A stretch of DNA of 64,000 nt, from the NCBI RefSeq assembly GCF_006352025.1, contig NZ_CP040937.1:62001-126000 (forward strand), read 5' to 3'. A model generated the notes under the pieces. It did not search any database. It was not told where the DNA came from and saw only the letters and a list, made by a program, of their open reading frames with translations. This document shows positions 16,630 through 25,764 of the stretch, one piece after another. Each line of letters opens with the position of its first letter. The first letter of the stretch is position 1. Position numbers and translations under genes: made by a program. Source of the stretch: Hymenobacter sp. DG01. GTDB taxonomy: Bacteria > Bacteroidota > Bacteroidia > Cytophagales > Hymenobacteraceae.

Positions 16630-18922
16630 CCATTTCTTGCGCCGTGACAAGCGTCCCATCACGAATCCCCGGCTGGAAGCCTCGTTGCGTGAGTTGGCAA
16701 GTCACTTAGGCGTGGCTGTACTGAAACCGCTGGCTTGGGATAACGACCATATTGGCCTGGCCTTAACCGTAGCGGTTGAATTACCTCCCCGGGGCAACTA
16801 CGCAGGGATTGACATTCGGGCCCAGGAACCGGTGCTGCTAGTGCTTAGCCGCACCGGTTACCCCACTGCGACGCCGGTGGTATATGCTGACCGACTTGAT
16901 TTCCCTAAAGACCAACTTGCTCATTTGTACGTGGCAGTGCCGGGTAAACCGCCAGCATTTTGTCTGGTGCGTGGCGACTTCACGGAATGGTATGCTAACC
17001 GCCGGCTCCCCGACGTCGTAACCCGCACCCAAAACTGGCTACGCGACGCGGTTACTGGCGAGCTGGCTGTTGACGGGCAGCAGTTTGATCCGCTTCGGTT
17101 GGAAGGGTACCAGGGCTCCGTTATTTATCCCTACGACCATCTGGCCCAGGTTGTGTTAACTAGGCCAGCGTCTGGAGTGGCCAATTTTTCCGTAGCTCTG
17201 TTTGAGAATACAGCCCCAGTCGGGACTTCTCCCGCTTTTAGGCTTGACAGGTTGGTCACGCCTGAAAATATAGAGGAAATCGTAGAAGAGTTTCTGCGCG
17301 GCATGCGGGCAGTGGCCGCCAATTCCTTACAGGCCCGCCGCTACCACGCCGGTTACGTGGTGTGGTCACCTGCAGACACCACCTATTCCGATTACTGCGT
17401 GGATTTGCCCCGCAGTTGGCAAAAATTACTGGCCTTTGGTCAATCATTTGGCATTGACTTTGGTCCCTTGGAACGGCACTTAGCCGTGCACGACATCAAT
17501 TTCTTCCCAGAAGTACCCGTGCTATGTGCCCTGAAAAGGCCCAAACCACTCATTGGATTTACAGCAAATCTGGAGTTTGTCAACTTTTACCTCACGCTGC
17601 AAGACACCGACAAGGATCCAACTACAGGTCGCATTATAAACGATCTGCCTGTAAGCTTTCAGGTGCACAATGAGCCCTTAACCCTGCAGAAGGCCCAGGT
17701 GGTCTCTGGGGCGGCGGTCGTACCTGTTGGCTCGATCTGGGTGGCAGGTTGCGGGGCCTTAGGTTCGAAAGTGGTGATGCATTTTGCTCGTGGTGGCATT
17801 ACCGATTTTGTGCTACTGGATCCCGACAAGCTCTCCCCTCATAACCTAGTTCGCCACACTTTATTTGCCCAGCATGAGGGCCTGAACAAAGCACTTGCTT
17901 TAGAGCAAGTCATTCGGGAAATGTATAGATATGAAACCGGTTTGGGTCTGATTGCCCTTGCCCGTTCAGCTGATTTCGTGTTAGCGCCCGTCGTGGGGAA
18001 TGTGCCTGTTACTATCCAACGAGTATTTGACTTCACTGCATCGGAAGCCTTTTTCCATACCCTTTTGGCTAGTCCAATACTTGCTCAGACAGTAATAAGC
18101 CGAGGGCTTATTTCGGACCAGGGGCAGCTCGGCATTCTATCCTTGGAGGGGGCCAACCGCAATCCGCGATTGGATGACTTGCAAACTATGCTTTACGCCG
18201 AATATGCCCACCGTCCCGCAGTGGCCGCATGGCTGGCGCGGGAAGTGGCTTTAGCTCAAACCGACGGTCCGCTGTTAAGCGTAGGGATAGGCTGTAACTC
18301 CGAAACCACAGTCCTAGCCGATGAAACCATCTCGACCCACGCAGCCTATTTCGCCGAAGTGCTCAAGCAAGACGCGGTAGTTAGGGAGCGGCCCGTTCAC
18401 GGCCAAGTGTTTCTTAGCCGCGTCGCCATCGAAGACGGCTACCCCAGTATTTCCACCGAGCGCTTGGTAGTAGAGCCCATGCATGTGTTCAACGCGGTGA
18501 ACGACGCGAGTTGGCAGGTGCGCATGACGGCAGCGGTGCTGCAAACTATTAAACAAGAGTTGGCGCTTGCAGCCCCTCACGAAACGGGCGGCGTATTTAT
18601 TGGAAGGGCTAATTTTAAAACCAAAACCATCCACGTAGTAGGGGTGGTGCCAGCGCCACCCGACAGCCGAGCCAACTCCGTGTGCTTCTTTCGCGGCGTA
18701 CAGAATCTGCCGGAAACGGTAAACAAGATCAACCAGGCCAGTGGCGGGCAACTCGGCTACATTGGCGAGTGGCATACTCATCCAGTTGGGCCTGAGTGCA
18801 TGAGCCCAACCGATGCGGCCACGGTGCAACGCTTCCAGCAAGAGTTTGCTGACCTTACAAGCCCCTTACCAGTTTTCTTGCTTATTGCCACGCCCTCTGC
18901 CATCCTGCCTTTTGTCTACTGA
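16610..18922 (+). CDS. E2-E1-JAB fusion: ubiquitin-like conjugating, activating and JAMM isopeptidase enzyme
   Basis: 770 aa. The N-terminal part (about 30-190) looks like a divergent E2 fold, with a candidate catalytic Cys118 in FCLVRGDFTEWY after a YP...P stretch. The middle is a ThiF/E1 domain: GCGALG (380-385), LLDPDKLSPHNLVRH (from 402) and a late Cys562 (GIGCNSETT) placed like an E1 thioester Cys. The C terminus is a JAMM protease: Glu658 (HETGG), then HTH at 722-724 with Ser732 and Asp735 completing HxHx7SxxD. It should adenylate a modifier's C terminus, pass it through thioesters, and process or remove it. No modifier gene with a Gly-Gly tail is visible nearby. E1 and JAB calls are strong, the E2 call is moderate. 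Confidence 0.88.
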   Translation: MARKLFSHFLRRDKRPITNPRLEASLRELASHLGVAVLKPLAWDNDHIGLALTVAVELPPRGNYAGIDIRAQEPVLLVLSRTGYPTATPVVYADRLDFPKDQLAHLYVAVPGKPPAFCLVRGDFTEWYANRRLPDVVTRTQNWLRDAVTGELAVDGQQFDPLRLEGYQGSVIYPYDHLAQVVLTRPASGVANFSVALFENTAPVGTSPAFRLDRLVTPENIEEIVEEFLRGMRAVAANSLQARRYHAGYVVWSPADTTYSDYCVDLPRSWQKLLAFGQSFGIDFGPLERHLAVHDINFFPEVPVLCALKRPKPLIGFTANLEFVNFYLTLQDTDKDPTTGRIINDLPVSFQVHNEPLTLQKAQVVSGAAVVPVGSIWVAGCGALGSKVVMHFARGGITDFVLLDPDKLSPHNLVRHTLFAQHEGLNKALALEQVIREMYRYETGLGLIALARSADFVLAPVVGNVPVTIQRVFDFTASEAFFHTLLASPILAQTVISRGLISDQGQLGILSLEGANRNPRLDDLQTMLYAEYAHRPAVAAWLAREVALAQTDGPLLSVGIGCNSETTVLADETISTHAAYFAEVLKQDAVVRERPVHGQVFLSRVAIEDGYPSISTERLVVEPMHVFNAVNDASWQVRMTAAVLQTIKQELALAAPHETGGVFIGRANFKTKTIHVVGVVPAPPDSRANSVCFFRGVQNLPETVNKINQASGGQLGYIGEWHTHPVGPECMSPTDAATVQRFQQEFADLTSPLPVFLLIATPSAILPFVY

Positions 18923-18983
18923 AACGCGTAGCGGAAACTCCTCACAGGTTATGGACTACCCGCTTGACCCGGTCAAGGCACGA

Positions 18984-19517
18984 TTACTTCATTAGTGGCT
19001 TGTTTGTTAGGCGAAGCGTTAGGCCAGAATTAGAGCCCGCCGGCAGTTGGCTGCCCCTTTGGCTGCCATCTATGCTATTTTTCAGGTAGAGGAGCAGTCT
19101 TCGAGGATCTTCCAGATTTCCTTCGATCAACTTGGAGGACCTTCGTGGTACCATAGAGGATTTGGCTCGATATACTTCTACTGCGTTTCCTTCCCCAATG
19201 GCCCGGTGGCAAATGCCACGCATATAAAAGGCGTTGAATTCTCCTTCCGCAAAAATCAGCGGTGCATTCGCCGGTACTTTCCGTAATACGATTCCATGCT
19301 TCTCGTGCGTCTGAAAGCAATTATGCTGTTGCAGTGCTGTGGCCAGTGTTTCTTCATTCCCATCTATCACTGCTTGGCGCAGAAGTTTTGGGTAAAGAGC
19401 CTTTCCCTCTTCGGTGAACCGCATGCTAATGTAGAGTTGGCTGGTTTTGATGGCAGCCTCTACTTCGAGCAGCATGTAGTCTCTGGTTTTCTGGTCTAGA
19501 TTATCGAACTGAAACAT
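18984..19517 (-). CDS. Conserved hypothetical protein (177 aa)
   Basis: Starts MFQFDNLDQKTRDYMLLEVE. Conserved-looking blocks are LYISMRFTEEGKALYPKLL, EGEFNAFYMRGICHRAI, VEVYRAK and a C-terminal GSNSGLTLRL. I recall similar proteins of about 180 aa in many bacteria, with no assigned function. There is no signal peptide or membrane segment. It is convergent with the E2-E1-JAB gene and may form a transcript with the DUF2235 gene upstream on the same strand (89-base gap). It could be an accessory or immunity component of the island, but this rests only on position. Confidence 0.75.
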   Translation of the reverse strand: MFQFDNLDQKTRDYMLLEVEAAIKTSQLYISMRFTEEGKALYPKLLRQAVIDGNEETLATALQQHNCFQTHEKHGIVLRKVPANAPLIFAEGEFNAFYMRGICHRAIGEGNAVEVYRAKSSMVPRRSSKLIEGNLEDPRRLLLYLKNSIDGSQRGSQLPAGSNSGLTLRLTNKPLMK

Positions 19518-19606
19518 ATCGTTCCTAAAAAGCGTGGGCCCACTAGCCGGATGTTGTGAGCAAAATGGAATGCTGGATTGAGAGGTATTCCCTACACTGG
19601 CGCAGG

Positions 19607-20650
19607 TTATGAAGCACTAACCGTTAGCCTTTCCAAGGCAGCTGCTACGTTGACGGGCTTGTAATCGGGTAGGGCTCTTATTCGCTGCAGTACACTCTCA
19701 TCAATTGTTTCATTGCTGCCCTGACCGACACCGATTTCACGCACGTGCGTGCCCAGCAGCCGGTAGAGCCACGTCATGGAATTGCGCAGTTGGTCACCAT
19801 ACCACGGCTTGTAATACGCCAAAAAAGCTTCGTCGACCTCTAGGCCCAAAGCGGTAGCTTTTTCTTTAAGCCAATGCAAAGGAATATTAGCTAACCCATC
19901 TTTCTCATAGCCACCTCCTACGTTGGTATGTACGCCAGCGAACCAGCGTTGCTCCAATACCTGTGAGGTTGTTACATGTTCCCACAGCGTTGGTCGAAAC
20001 GTTTTTCGCTGCTCATCCACTGCCAACGCTTGGTAGGCGTGCTGGATGCAGGGGCTGAGGCTGGAATCGTGGAACATATAACGCCGACGATTGAAAAGAT
20101 TGAACAGGTTCAACGGCAGGCCCAGGGCTCCTACAGTATCCCACACGCCAACAAAATGGATAGGAATGGGTTGGGCATGGTGCCTTGTTCTAAACGCAGC
20201 AATTTGGTGTTGCCACGCTTCCTGTGGGTCCCCTTTGGTGGGCCGCTGCCGATACAGACCGTACGCTTCCGGCACATAGAAGTCCTCCTGCTTGGGTAGC
20301 AAACCAATGTGCTGAATCAATCCGGCCAAGCTACGGACCGTGTAAGCCCCCCGGCTAAAGCCGAACAGAAATATCGCATCCCCGGGCTCATAGTTGTAGA
20401 GCAAAAACCGGTACGCTTCAACGACGTTTTTAGATAATCCCAGCCCTAAGCCGCCCCCAAGAAACCGGTCCAGTCCCCAATGATTGCCCACGCCCTCGTC
20501 GTAATAGGTTACTTGCACGGTGTTATCAGCGGTTAGCGGTTTGATTGACCGCACCATCTTCATCACGTTGGTAGGTTTGCGCTTGCGGTTATCCATGTTT
20601 TCGGCCCGATTCCAGGTGCCGTCACAAAGGACAATTAGGCGTTTTGACAT
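19607..20650 (-). CDS. DUF2235 alpha/beta hydrolase (Tle1/phospholipase-like)
   Basis: 347 aa from the internal ATG giving MSKRLIVLCDGTWNRAENMD; the longer frame adds eight unlikely residues. KRLIVLCDGTWN and YYDEGVG are hallmarks of DUF2235, and the nucleophile elbow is GFSRGAYT with Ser99. HFVGVWDTVGALG carries the probable catalytic Asp. Family members include type VI secretion phospholipases (Tle1-like) and cytoplasmic proteins of unknown role. There is no secretion-system gene nearby, so a phage-triggered membrane-damaging effector is a reasonable but untested idea. It is divergent from the metallopeptidase operon, separated by a 219-base AT-rich gap. Confidence 0.85.
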   Translation of the reverse strand: MSKRLIVLCDGTWNRAENMDNRKRKPTNVMKMVRSIKPLTADNTVQVTYYDEGVGNHWGLDRFLGGGLGLGLSKNVVEAYRFLLYNYEPGDAIFLFGFSRGAYTVRSLAGLIQHIGLLPKQEDFYVPEAYGLYRQRPTKGDPQEAWQHQIAAFRTRHHAQPIPIHFVGVWDTVGALGLPLNLFNLFNRRRYMFHDSSLSPCIQHAYQALAVDEQRKTFRPTLWEHVTTSQVLEQRWFAGVHTNVGGGYEKDGLANIPLHWLKEKATALGLEVDEAFLAYYKPWYGDQLRNSMTWLYRLLGTHVREIGVGQGSNETIDESVLQRIRALPDYKPVNVAAALERLTVSAS

Positions 20651-20869
20651 GAGATGTAAGATTGGAGCCAGCAAACTTGGAAAAGGCGTGTAGCAAGCTG
20701 CAAGTGAAGATTAGTTAAAATTATTGTGCAAAGCTGCATATTACCTTTTCATTGCAGCTGGGTGCCAGTTGGCCACTTTGGCGCTTGGCGCCCTGAGAAT
20801 ATTACTGCCAGCACACTCCAATCACTTCGAATAGCGCTTGGCAATGGCCATATAAACAGCTTTTAATCA

Positions 20870-22921
20870 ATGTCTTTACCAATCCAACATCGCCCGCGCA
20901 TCGCGGAACCTGGGCACCGAAGTTTACGGGCGTACAGCTTCGATCCTTCGTTGTCTCTGCGCTTGGACACAGTGGCCATAAACCGACTTACCTATCAGGT
21001 GGATTGGGAATCTGTGACACCGGGACCGGTGGGTGAGTACCTGGAGGTATTGGACTACGATCCTACCGTGCGACGGTTCTATTTACCGGTCGATCTAAAC
21101 GACCGGAACTTGCTCGCTCAACACGGGTTAGAGCCCAGCGAAAGCAATCCGCAGTTTCACCAGCAAATGGTGTACGCGGTGGCCATGACAACAATTAAAA
21201 ATTTTGAAAAGGCTCTTGGCCGTAAAATTCAGTGGTCCCCGCGGCGCACGCTTGATGGCCCCGGGTACGAAGAGTATGTGGCGCAACTGCGCATTTACCC
21301 GCACGCGATGCGAGATGCCAATGCGTACTACAGTCCTTTAAAGAAGGCTATTCTTTTCGGGTACTTTTCCTCCACCCCTGCGGATGATACCCAGCAAATG
21401 CCCGATTCACTGGTTTTTACCTGTCTGAGCCATGACATCATCGCCCACGAGGTGACGCACGCCATTCTCGACGGCATCTACACGCATTACAACGAGCCAA
21501 CCAACCCCGATGTGCTAGCTTTTCACGAAGCTTTCGCGGACATCGTAGCCCTGTTTCAGCACTTTACTTTTCCGGAGGTGCTCAAACACCAGATTGCTCG
21601 CACGAGGGGTGATTTATCCGCGCAGAACTTACTGGGTGAATTGGCACAACAGTTTGGTACGGCTATCGGCGGCTACGGCAGCTTGCGCGACGCCATTGGA
21701 CGCCAGGACCCCAATACCCAGCAGTGGCGGCCTTTGGAGCCTAACAGTGACGAATATCGGCAGCAAACCGAGCCGCATGCCCGCGGCAGCATCCTGGTAG
21801 CAGCAGTTTTTGAAGCCTTTACCTCGATTTATAAGGTGCGGATCGCGGACCTGTTGCGCATCGCCTCGGGCGGCAGCGGCATCTTAGCCCAGGGCGAACT
21901 GCATCCGGATTTGGTCAACCGCCTAGCGGATGAAGCGGCTAAGGCTGCGAATCATGTGCTGGGCATGTGCATCCGGGCACTTGATTATTGTCCGCCCGTA
22001 GACATCACTTTCGGTGATTACCTGCGAGCCATCATCACGGCTGACGTTGACTCCGTACGGGACGACCGGTATGAATACAGGCTGGCTTTTATTGATGCTT
22101 TCCGTCGACGGGGCATTTATCCGCAGGGCATCAAGACGCTGAGCGTGGAAAGCCTGCGTTTACCCGGAATAGGAACTATTGCGGAGTACAATTCAGATTC
22201 AGCTTCTCAGAAGGTGTTGACGAAACTCATCGGACGACTGCGGGAATACGCGATAGGAATCAAGTACGAAAACGACCGGGCTAAGATAGATGCCTTCACC
22301 CGAAATTTTATTGGTAAGCTGCGGAAGGAAGAGACGGGAGAAACGGAGGGGATTCACCAGTATATCAGTGAGCAATTTGCCACTTCTAAGGAGTTTACCA
22401 GCTTTACCGGAATAGCCTTTGTGTTGGCTGACTCGCTTCACGCAGCTGTCGTCCACCAAACTACCTATTCGTCACGCCCCTCTTTTCAAGTTCAAAACCT
22501 GCGGCTAGTCAGCCGATCCGGACCAGATGGTTTACAAATTAACCATGTTGTTTTTTGCCTGGTGCAGCGTAGCGGCGTTGTATTTAGAGAGGGTAAAGTG
22601 GTAGGACATTACAATTTGAAAGAAGGCATCCGCACCAATCCGGGCGACACGGAGCAGCGGATGGAGTTCCGCGGGGGCTGCACGCTTATTCTGGATCTGG
22701 ACACGCTCAGTCTAAAGTACGTGGTGAACCGGCCTTTGCTCAACATGCAGGTGTGGGAGCAATCGGGAGGTGAAATAGCCGTGCTCGACACAACCCGGGC
22801 TGAGCGGCAGTACCGCTATACGCGCCAAGGGCAGCACCACCACCACAATGCCTATACCCAGTACTTCGGCCAGCAAGTGCAGCACCTGAGCGAGCCGTTT
22901 GCCTTCTTGCACCAACACTAG
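20870..22921 (+). CDS. Thermolysin-like zinc metallopeptidase (gluzincin), cytoplasmic
   Basis: 683 aa, no signal peptide. HEVTH at 193-197 and HEAFAD at 219-224 give the HExxH...E gluzincin zinc site, with the second motif resembling the NEAxSD of thermolysin-type (M4) enzymes. The C-terminal 250 residues match no family I know and end in a His-rich stretch (QHHHHN). The start follows an AT-rich divergent promoter region. It heads a three-gene plus-strand operon with two MBL proteins, the first only 8 bases downstream. Most M4 proteases are exported with a propeptide; an internal one with no visible propeptide suggests a regulated, possibly toxic, protease. The M4-like class is well supported, the role is inferred. 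Confidence 0.8.
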   Translation: MSLPIQHRPRIAEPGHRSLRAYSFDPSLSLRLDTVAINRLTYQVDWESVTPGPVGEYLEVLDYDPTVRRFYLPVDLNDRNLLAQHGLEPSESNPQFHQQMVYAVAMTTIKNFEKALGRKIQWSPRRTLDGPGYEEYVAQLRIYPHAMRDANAYYSPLKKAILFGYFSSTPADDTQQMPDSLVFTCLSHDIIAHEVTHAILDGIYTHYNEPTNPDVLAFHEAFADIVALFQHFTFPEVLKHQIARTRGDLSAQNLLGELAQQFGTAIGGYGSLRDAIGRQDPNTQQWRPLEPNSDEYRQQTEPHARGSILVAAVFEAFTSIYKVRIADLLRIASGGSGILAQGELHPDLVNRLADEAAKAANHVLGMCIRALDYCPPVDITFGDYLRAIITADVDSVRDDRYEYRLAFIDAFRRRGIYPQGIKTLSVESLRLPGIGTIAEYNSDSASQKVLTKLIGRLREYAIGIKYENDRAKIDAFTRNFIGKLRKEETGETEGIHQYISEQFATSKEFTSFTGIAFVLADSLHAAVVHQTTYSSRPSFQVQNLRLVSRSGPDGLQINHVVFCLVQRSGVVFREGKVVGHYNLKEGIRTNPGDTEQRMEFRGGCTLILDLDTLSLKYVVNRPLLNMQVWEQSGGEIAVLDTTRAERQYRYTRQGQHHHHNAYTQYFGQQVQHLSEPFAFLHQH

Positions 22922-22929
22922 CCGTCGGC

Positions 22930-24477
22930 ATGGAACATAATAGAAACACTACTGCTCTAGAAGGGGCATCCATGTCGCCAGCCGTGCCCACTACCCGGGT
23001 TGACGTGCGCATGTACTGTCTGGGTACAGGCGATTGCTTCGTGCTCAAATTCTTTGCGCAGGAGGAATTGCAATTCACCATGCTGATTGACTGCGGAAGT
23101 TGTATGGGCACGCGGGCCGACTTTTTACCCTACATCGAAAACCTAGTTGACTACGTCGAAGGCAAGCTGGACTTGCTGGTCATTACTCACGAACACCAAG
23201 ACCATGTCAATGGGTTTGACAAGTGCCTAGAGGAGTTTGAGCAACTTGAAATTGGGGAGGCTTGGTTTGCGTGGACTGAGGATCCTGATGACCCACAAGG
23301 ACGGGCCCAAGACCTGCTCCAGAAAAGACAAAAAATGCGCCTGGGTCTCCGAAATGCCATCACCCAGCTGCATACGAACAGAGGTGCCATTCACGCCGAG
23401 CAAACCAATCTGAAAGCCAATGAGCAGGCACTGTTGGCTCTAGATGCTTTTCTTGATGGGATGGACACGCTCGGAGCCGTGAATTTAGACGAAGCGCTGC
23501 CTGCTGCGGGGGGCCTGGCCGGGATGCGAAAAATCAAGCAACTGCTGAAAAACAAGCAAGTGCGTACCCGCTACCTACTGCCCGGAGCTTCGCTTCCCAT
23601 GCCCCAGGTGCCTGGCGTCCGGTTTCATGTATTGGGCCCGCCACTAGACAAGGCGCATATTTTTGCCGATGGCAAAGAGGGCCGCGATACGCACCCTCGC
23701 CACACCACTCCAGGGGAAGGTATTCTGGCGATGAACAGCTTTCTTACTATTGATGGAGATATCTCTCCAGGCGACCTACCATTCTCGGATAAGTATGCTG
23801 TGGGGGCTCAGGGACTCGTCCAATCGGAACTCGATCACTCACCCGCCGAGAGCGCAGTGTACTTGAGCCAGGCCCGAGACTTGTTTGACCGTTACGCGGC
23901 CTTCGACAATAAGTGGCGGGATATTGAGCAGGAATGGCTATACACGGCTGGTTCATTGGCCATTCGACTGGACTCTCACATCAACAACACCAGTTTGGCC
24001 TTGGCCATTGAGATCGGAACAGGTGGCCCCGTACTGCTGTTGCCCGGTGATGCTGAGTACGCCAACTGGGAGAGCTGGCACCTGATTGAGAAATGGAATG
24101 GCACAGGCCCCAATCCTAAACATTTCGTGACGGACTTACTGAGCCGTACCGTTTTTTACAAGGTCTCACACCATCTAAGCTTCAACGGCACTCCATTGGA
24201 CAAAGGCATTCAGTTACTGAACAACCCGGATTTGGCGGTCATGGTCCCCCTGGATCTACGACGTATCTCATCCCGTTGGCGAACTACGATGCCTAATTAC
24301 CGCTTGCTTCGAGACTTGATGGAACGCAGCCAGGGTAAATGTATTATTATGGACGAAATTGAAATCATTCCGCGCCCCTCCGCGCAATATGATTTGACAA
24401 CCCTTGGCGAAGCCCGGTATAGAGTCATCACCAAGGATGGTCAAACGCTAGCCAAGCAATACACTGTATTTGTATAG
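22930..24477 (+). CDS. MBL-fold hydrolase, ComEC-like, second in the island
   Basis: 515 aa from 22930; a later ATG at 22972 (MSPAVPTTRVDVRMYCLGTG) is also possible. Motifs: LGTGDCF, THEHQDH (86-92), LLLPGDAEY near Asp374 and KVSHHLSFNGTP near residue 414, the metal ligands of the ComEC/Rec2-type MBL fold. A long insert (about 120-250) contains a charged helical stretch. It starts 8 bases after the metallopeptidase stop, so the two are co-translated. The substrate is unknown; ComEC-like MBL domains cut single-stranded DNA or phosphodiesters in characterised cases (family knowledge). Confidence 0.82.
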   Translation: MEHNRNTTALEGASMSPAVPTTRVDVRMYCLGTGDCFVLKFFAQEELQFTMLIDCGSCMGTRADFLPYIENLVDYVEGKLDLLVITHEHQDHVNGFDKCLEEFEQLEIGEAWFAWTEDPDDPQGRAQDLLQKRQKMRLGLRNAITQLHTNRGAIHAEQTNLKANEQALLALDAFLDGMDTLGAVNLDEALPAAGGLAGMRKIKQLLKNKQVRTRYLLPGASLPMPQVPGVRFHVLGPPLDKAHIFADGKEGRDTHPRHTTPGEGILAMNSFLTIDGDISPGDLPFSDKYAVGAQGLVQSELDHSPAESAVYLSQARDLFDRYAAFDNKWRDIEQEWLYTAGSLAIRLDSHINNTSLALAIEIGTGGPVLLLPGDAEYANWESWHLIEKWNGTGPNPKHFVTDLLSRTVFYKVSHHLSFNGTPLDKGIQLLNNPDLAVMVPLDLRRISSRWRTTMPNYRLLRDLMERSQGKCIIMDEIEIIPRPSAQYDLTTLGEARYRVITKDGQTLAKQYTVFV

Positions 24478-24584
24478 AGAATGGGGGGCTTAGCGTGCAA
24501 TGTTACCATCCTAAGCAAAAGACTACTTTAGTAAAACTTGAAATAACCTTTTTCTTAAAACAAAGCTCACTTCCCTTTCCTTTC

Positions 24585-25598
24585 ATGGAGATTATCCATT
24601 TTCTTAACGTGCTTGAGGGCGATTGTAATATAATACAGCACAACTCAGGTCGAACTACAGTAATTGATGTCAGCAATGCTTATAATCTGGTGGATACACC
24701 AGAAGAAAAAGCAGTAAAAGCCTCGAAAGAAAGAGAGGAACGGCGTACTCGAACTTCTGTCCCATCCGGAAAAACCAACTACTATCAGAAGCTGAGCCCC
24801 GATAACCCCGTTGATTATATAAAAGGGTTAGGTGTTAAGCAGATTTGGCGCTTCATCGTGACTCACCCAGATATGGACCATTTGGATGGTATCCGGGATT
24901 TGTACCAGGAGTTCTCAATTCCTAATACGTGGGACACAGACAATGATAAATATTGTGACGAGAACGGCTTTGGCGGAGGCTACAACAAGGAAGACTGGAA
25001 ATTTTATCAAGAAGTACGTCATGGCCGATATTCGGCCACACGTCGCTTATCCCTGCTAGCCAATCACCAAGCCGATTTTTGGAACCAGGATAACGTTAAA
25101 ATACTGTGTCCAACCGCAGCGTTGGTTAAAGAAGCGAACGACAAGAAGGATTATAATGAGTCTTCTTACGTGCTGCTATTCACCCCTCCTAAAGCAGGGG
25201 GAGGGCATTGGAAAATTCTGTTCGCTGGCGACACGCACGATGCAGCTTGGGACTACATTCTTACCACTTATCAGACTGAAGTAAGCAACGTGGATGTCCT
25301 CTTTGCCCCGCATCACGGCCGAGATTCTGGGCGGAACTATGATTTTCTAAAAACATTAAAGCCCAGACTTACGCTTTTGGGTAATGCCAGCAGCAAGCAC
25401 CTAGCGTATACGAGCTATCCTAAAGTTAGAATCACGAACAATCAAGCAGGCTTCGTAGTGCTGAAAGTGACTGACTCAGGCATTGAGGTATATGTTAAAC
25501 ACTATGACTTTGCTCGAGACTTTCGCCACAAACGCGGCTGGAGTGTTCCTGTATTCTACAATACTTTGAACGCTTGGCACCTGATAACTTTCAGGTAG
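24585..25598 (+). CDS. MBL-fold hydrolase, third in the island, AT-rich
   Basis: 337 aa. I chose the ATG at 24585 because the product then opens with MEIIHFLNVLEGDCNII, the usual ComEC-like first strand (GDC). Metal motifs: THPDMDH (93-99), FAGDTHD (Asp216) and APHHGRDSG (His243/244). It is noticeably AT-richer than its neighbours and has many Lys and Asn codons ending in A/T, suggesting a separate origin. It follows the previous gene by about 107 bases. It is distinct in length and insert from the other two MBL proteins here, so these are not simple tandem duplicates. Confidence 0.83.
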   Translation: MEIIHFLNVLEGDCNIIQHNSGRTTVIDVSNAYNLVDTPEEKAVKASKEREERRTRTSVPSGKTNYYQKLSPDNPVDYIKGLGVKQIWRFIVTHPDMDHLDGIRDLYQEFSIPNTWDTDNDKYCDENGFGGGYNKEDWKFYQEVRHGRYSATRRLSLLANHQADFWNQDNVKILCPTAALVKEANDKKDYNESSYVLLFTPPKAGGGHWKILFAGDTHDAAWDYILTTYQTEVSNVDVLFAPHHGRDSGRNYDFLKTLKPRLTLLGNASSKHLAYTSYPKVRITNNQAGFVVLKVTDSGIEVYVKHYDFARDFRHKRGWSVPVFYNTLNAWHLITFR

Positions 25599-25764
25599 AC
25601 AGGCCGCCATTTAACAATAAGGCAATGAGAATGTCAGTAAAAGCGAGATGGTCTAGCTAAAACGGACAGGACGAAGTCTACGTTTACTTAATCCGAAGGT
25701 GTATTAGGAAGCACTAGCACAAGAACAAAAATTCCCGCTAAGCGTACAGTACCTGCCTTTCATT

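Noticed and set aside
11864..25598. CBASS, CRISPR or restriction-modification genes in the island.
   Set aside because: No nucleotidyltransferase, Cas, repeat array, methylase or restriction nuclease was seen; the JAB/E1 part resembles Cap2/Cap3 but lacks a CD-NTase partner.
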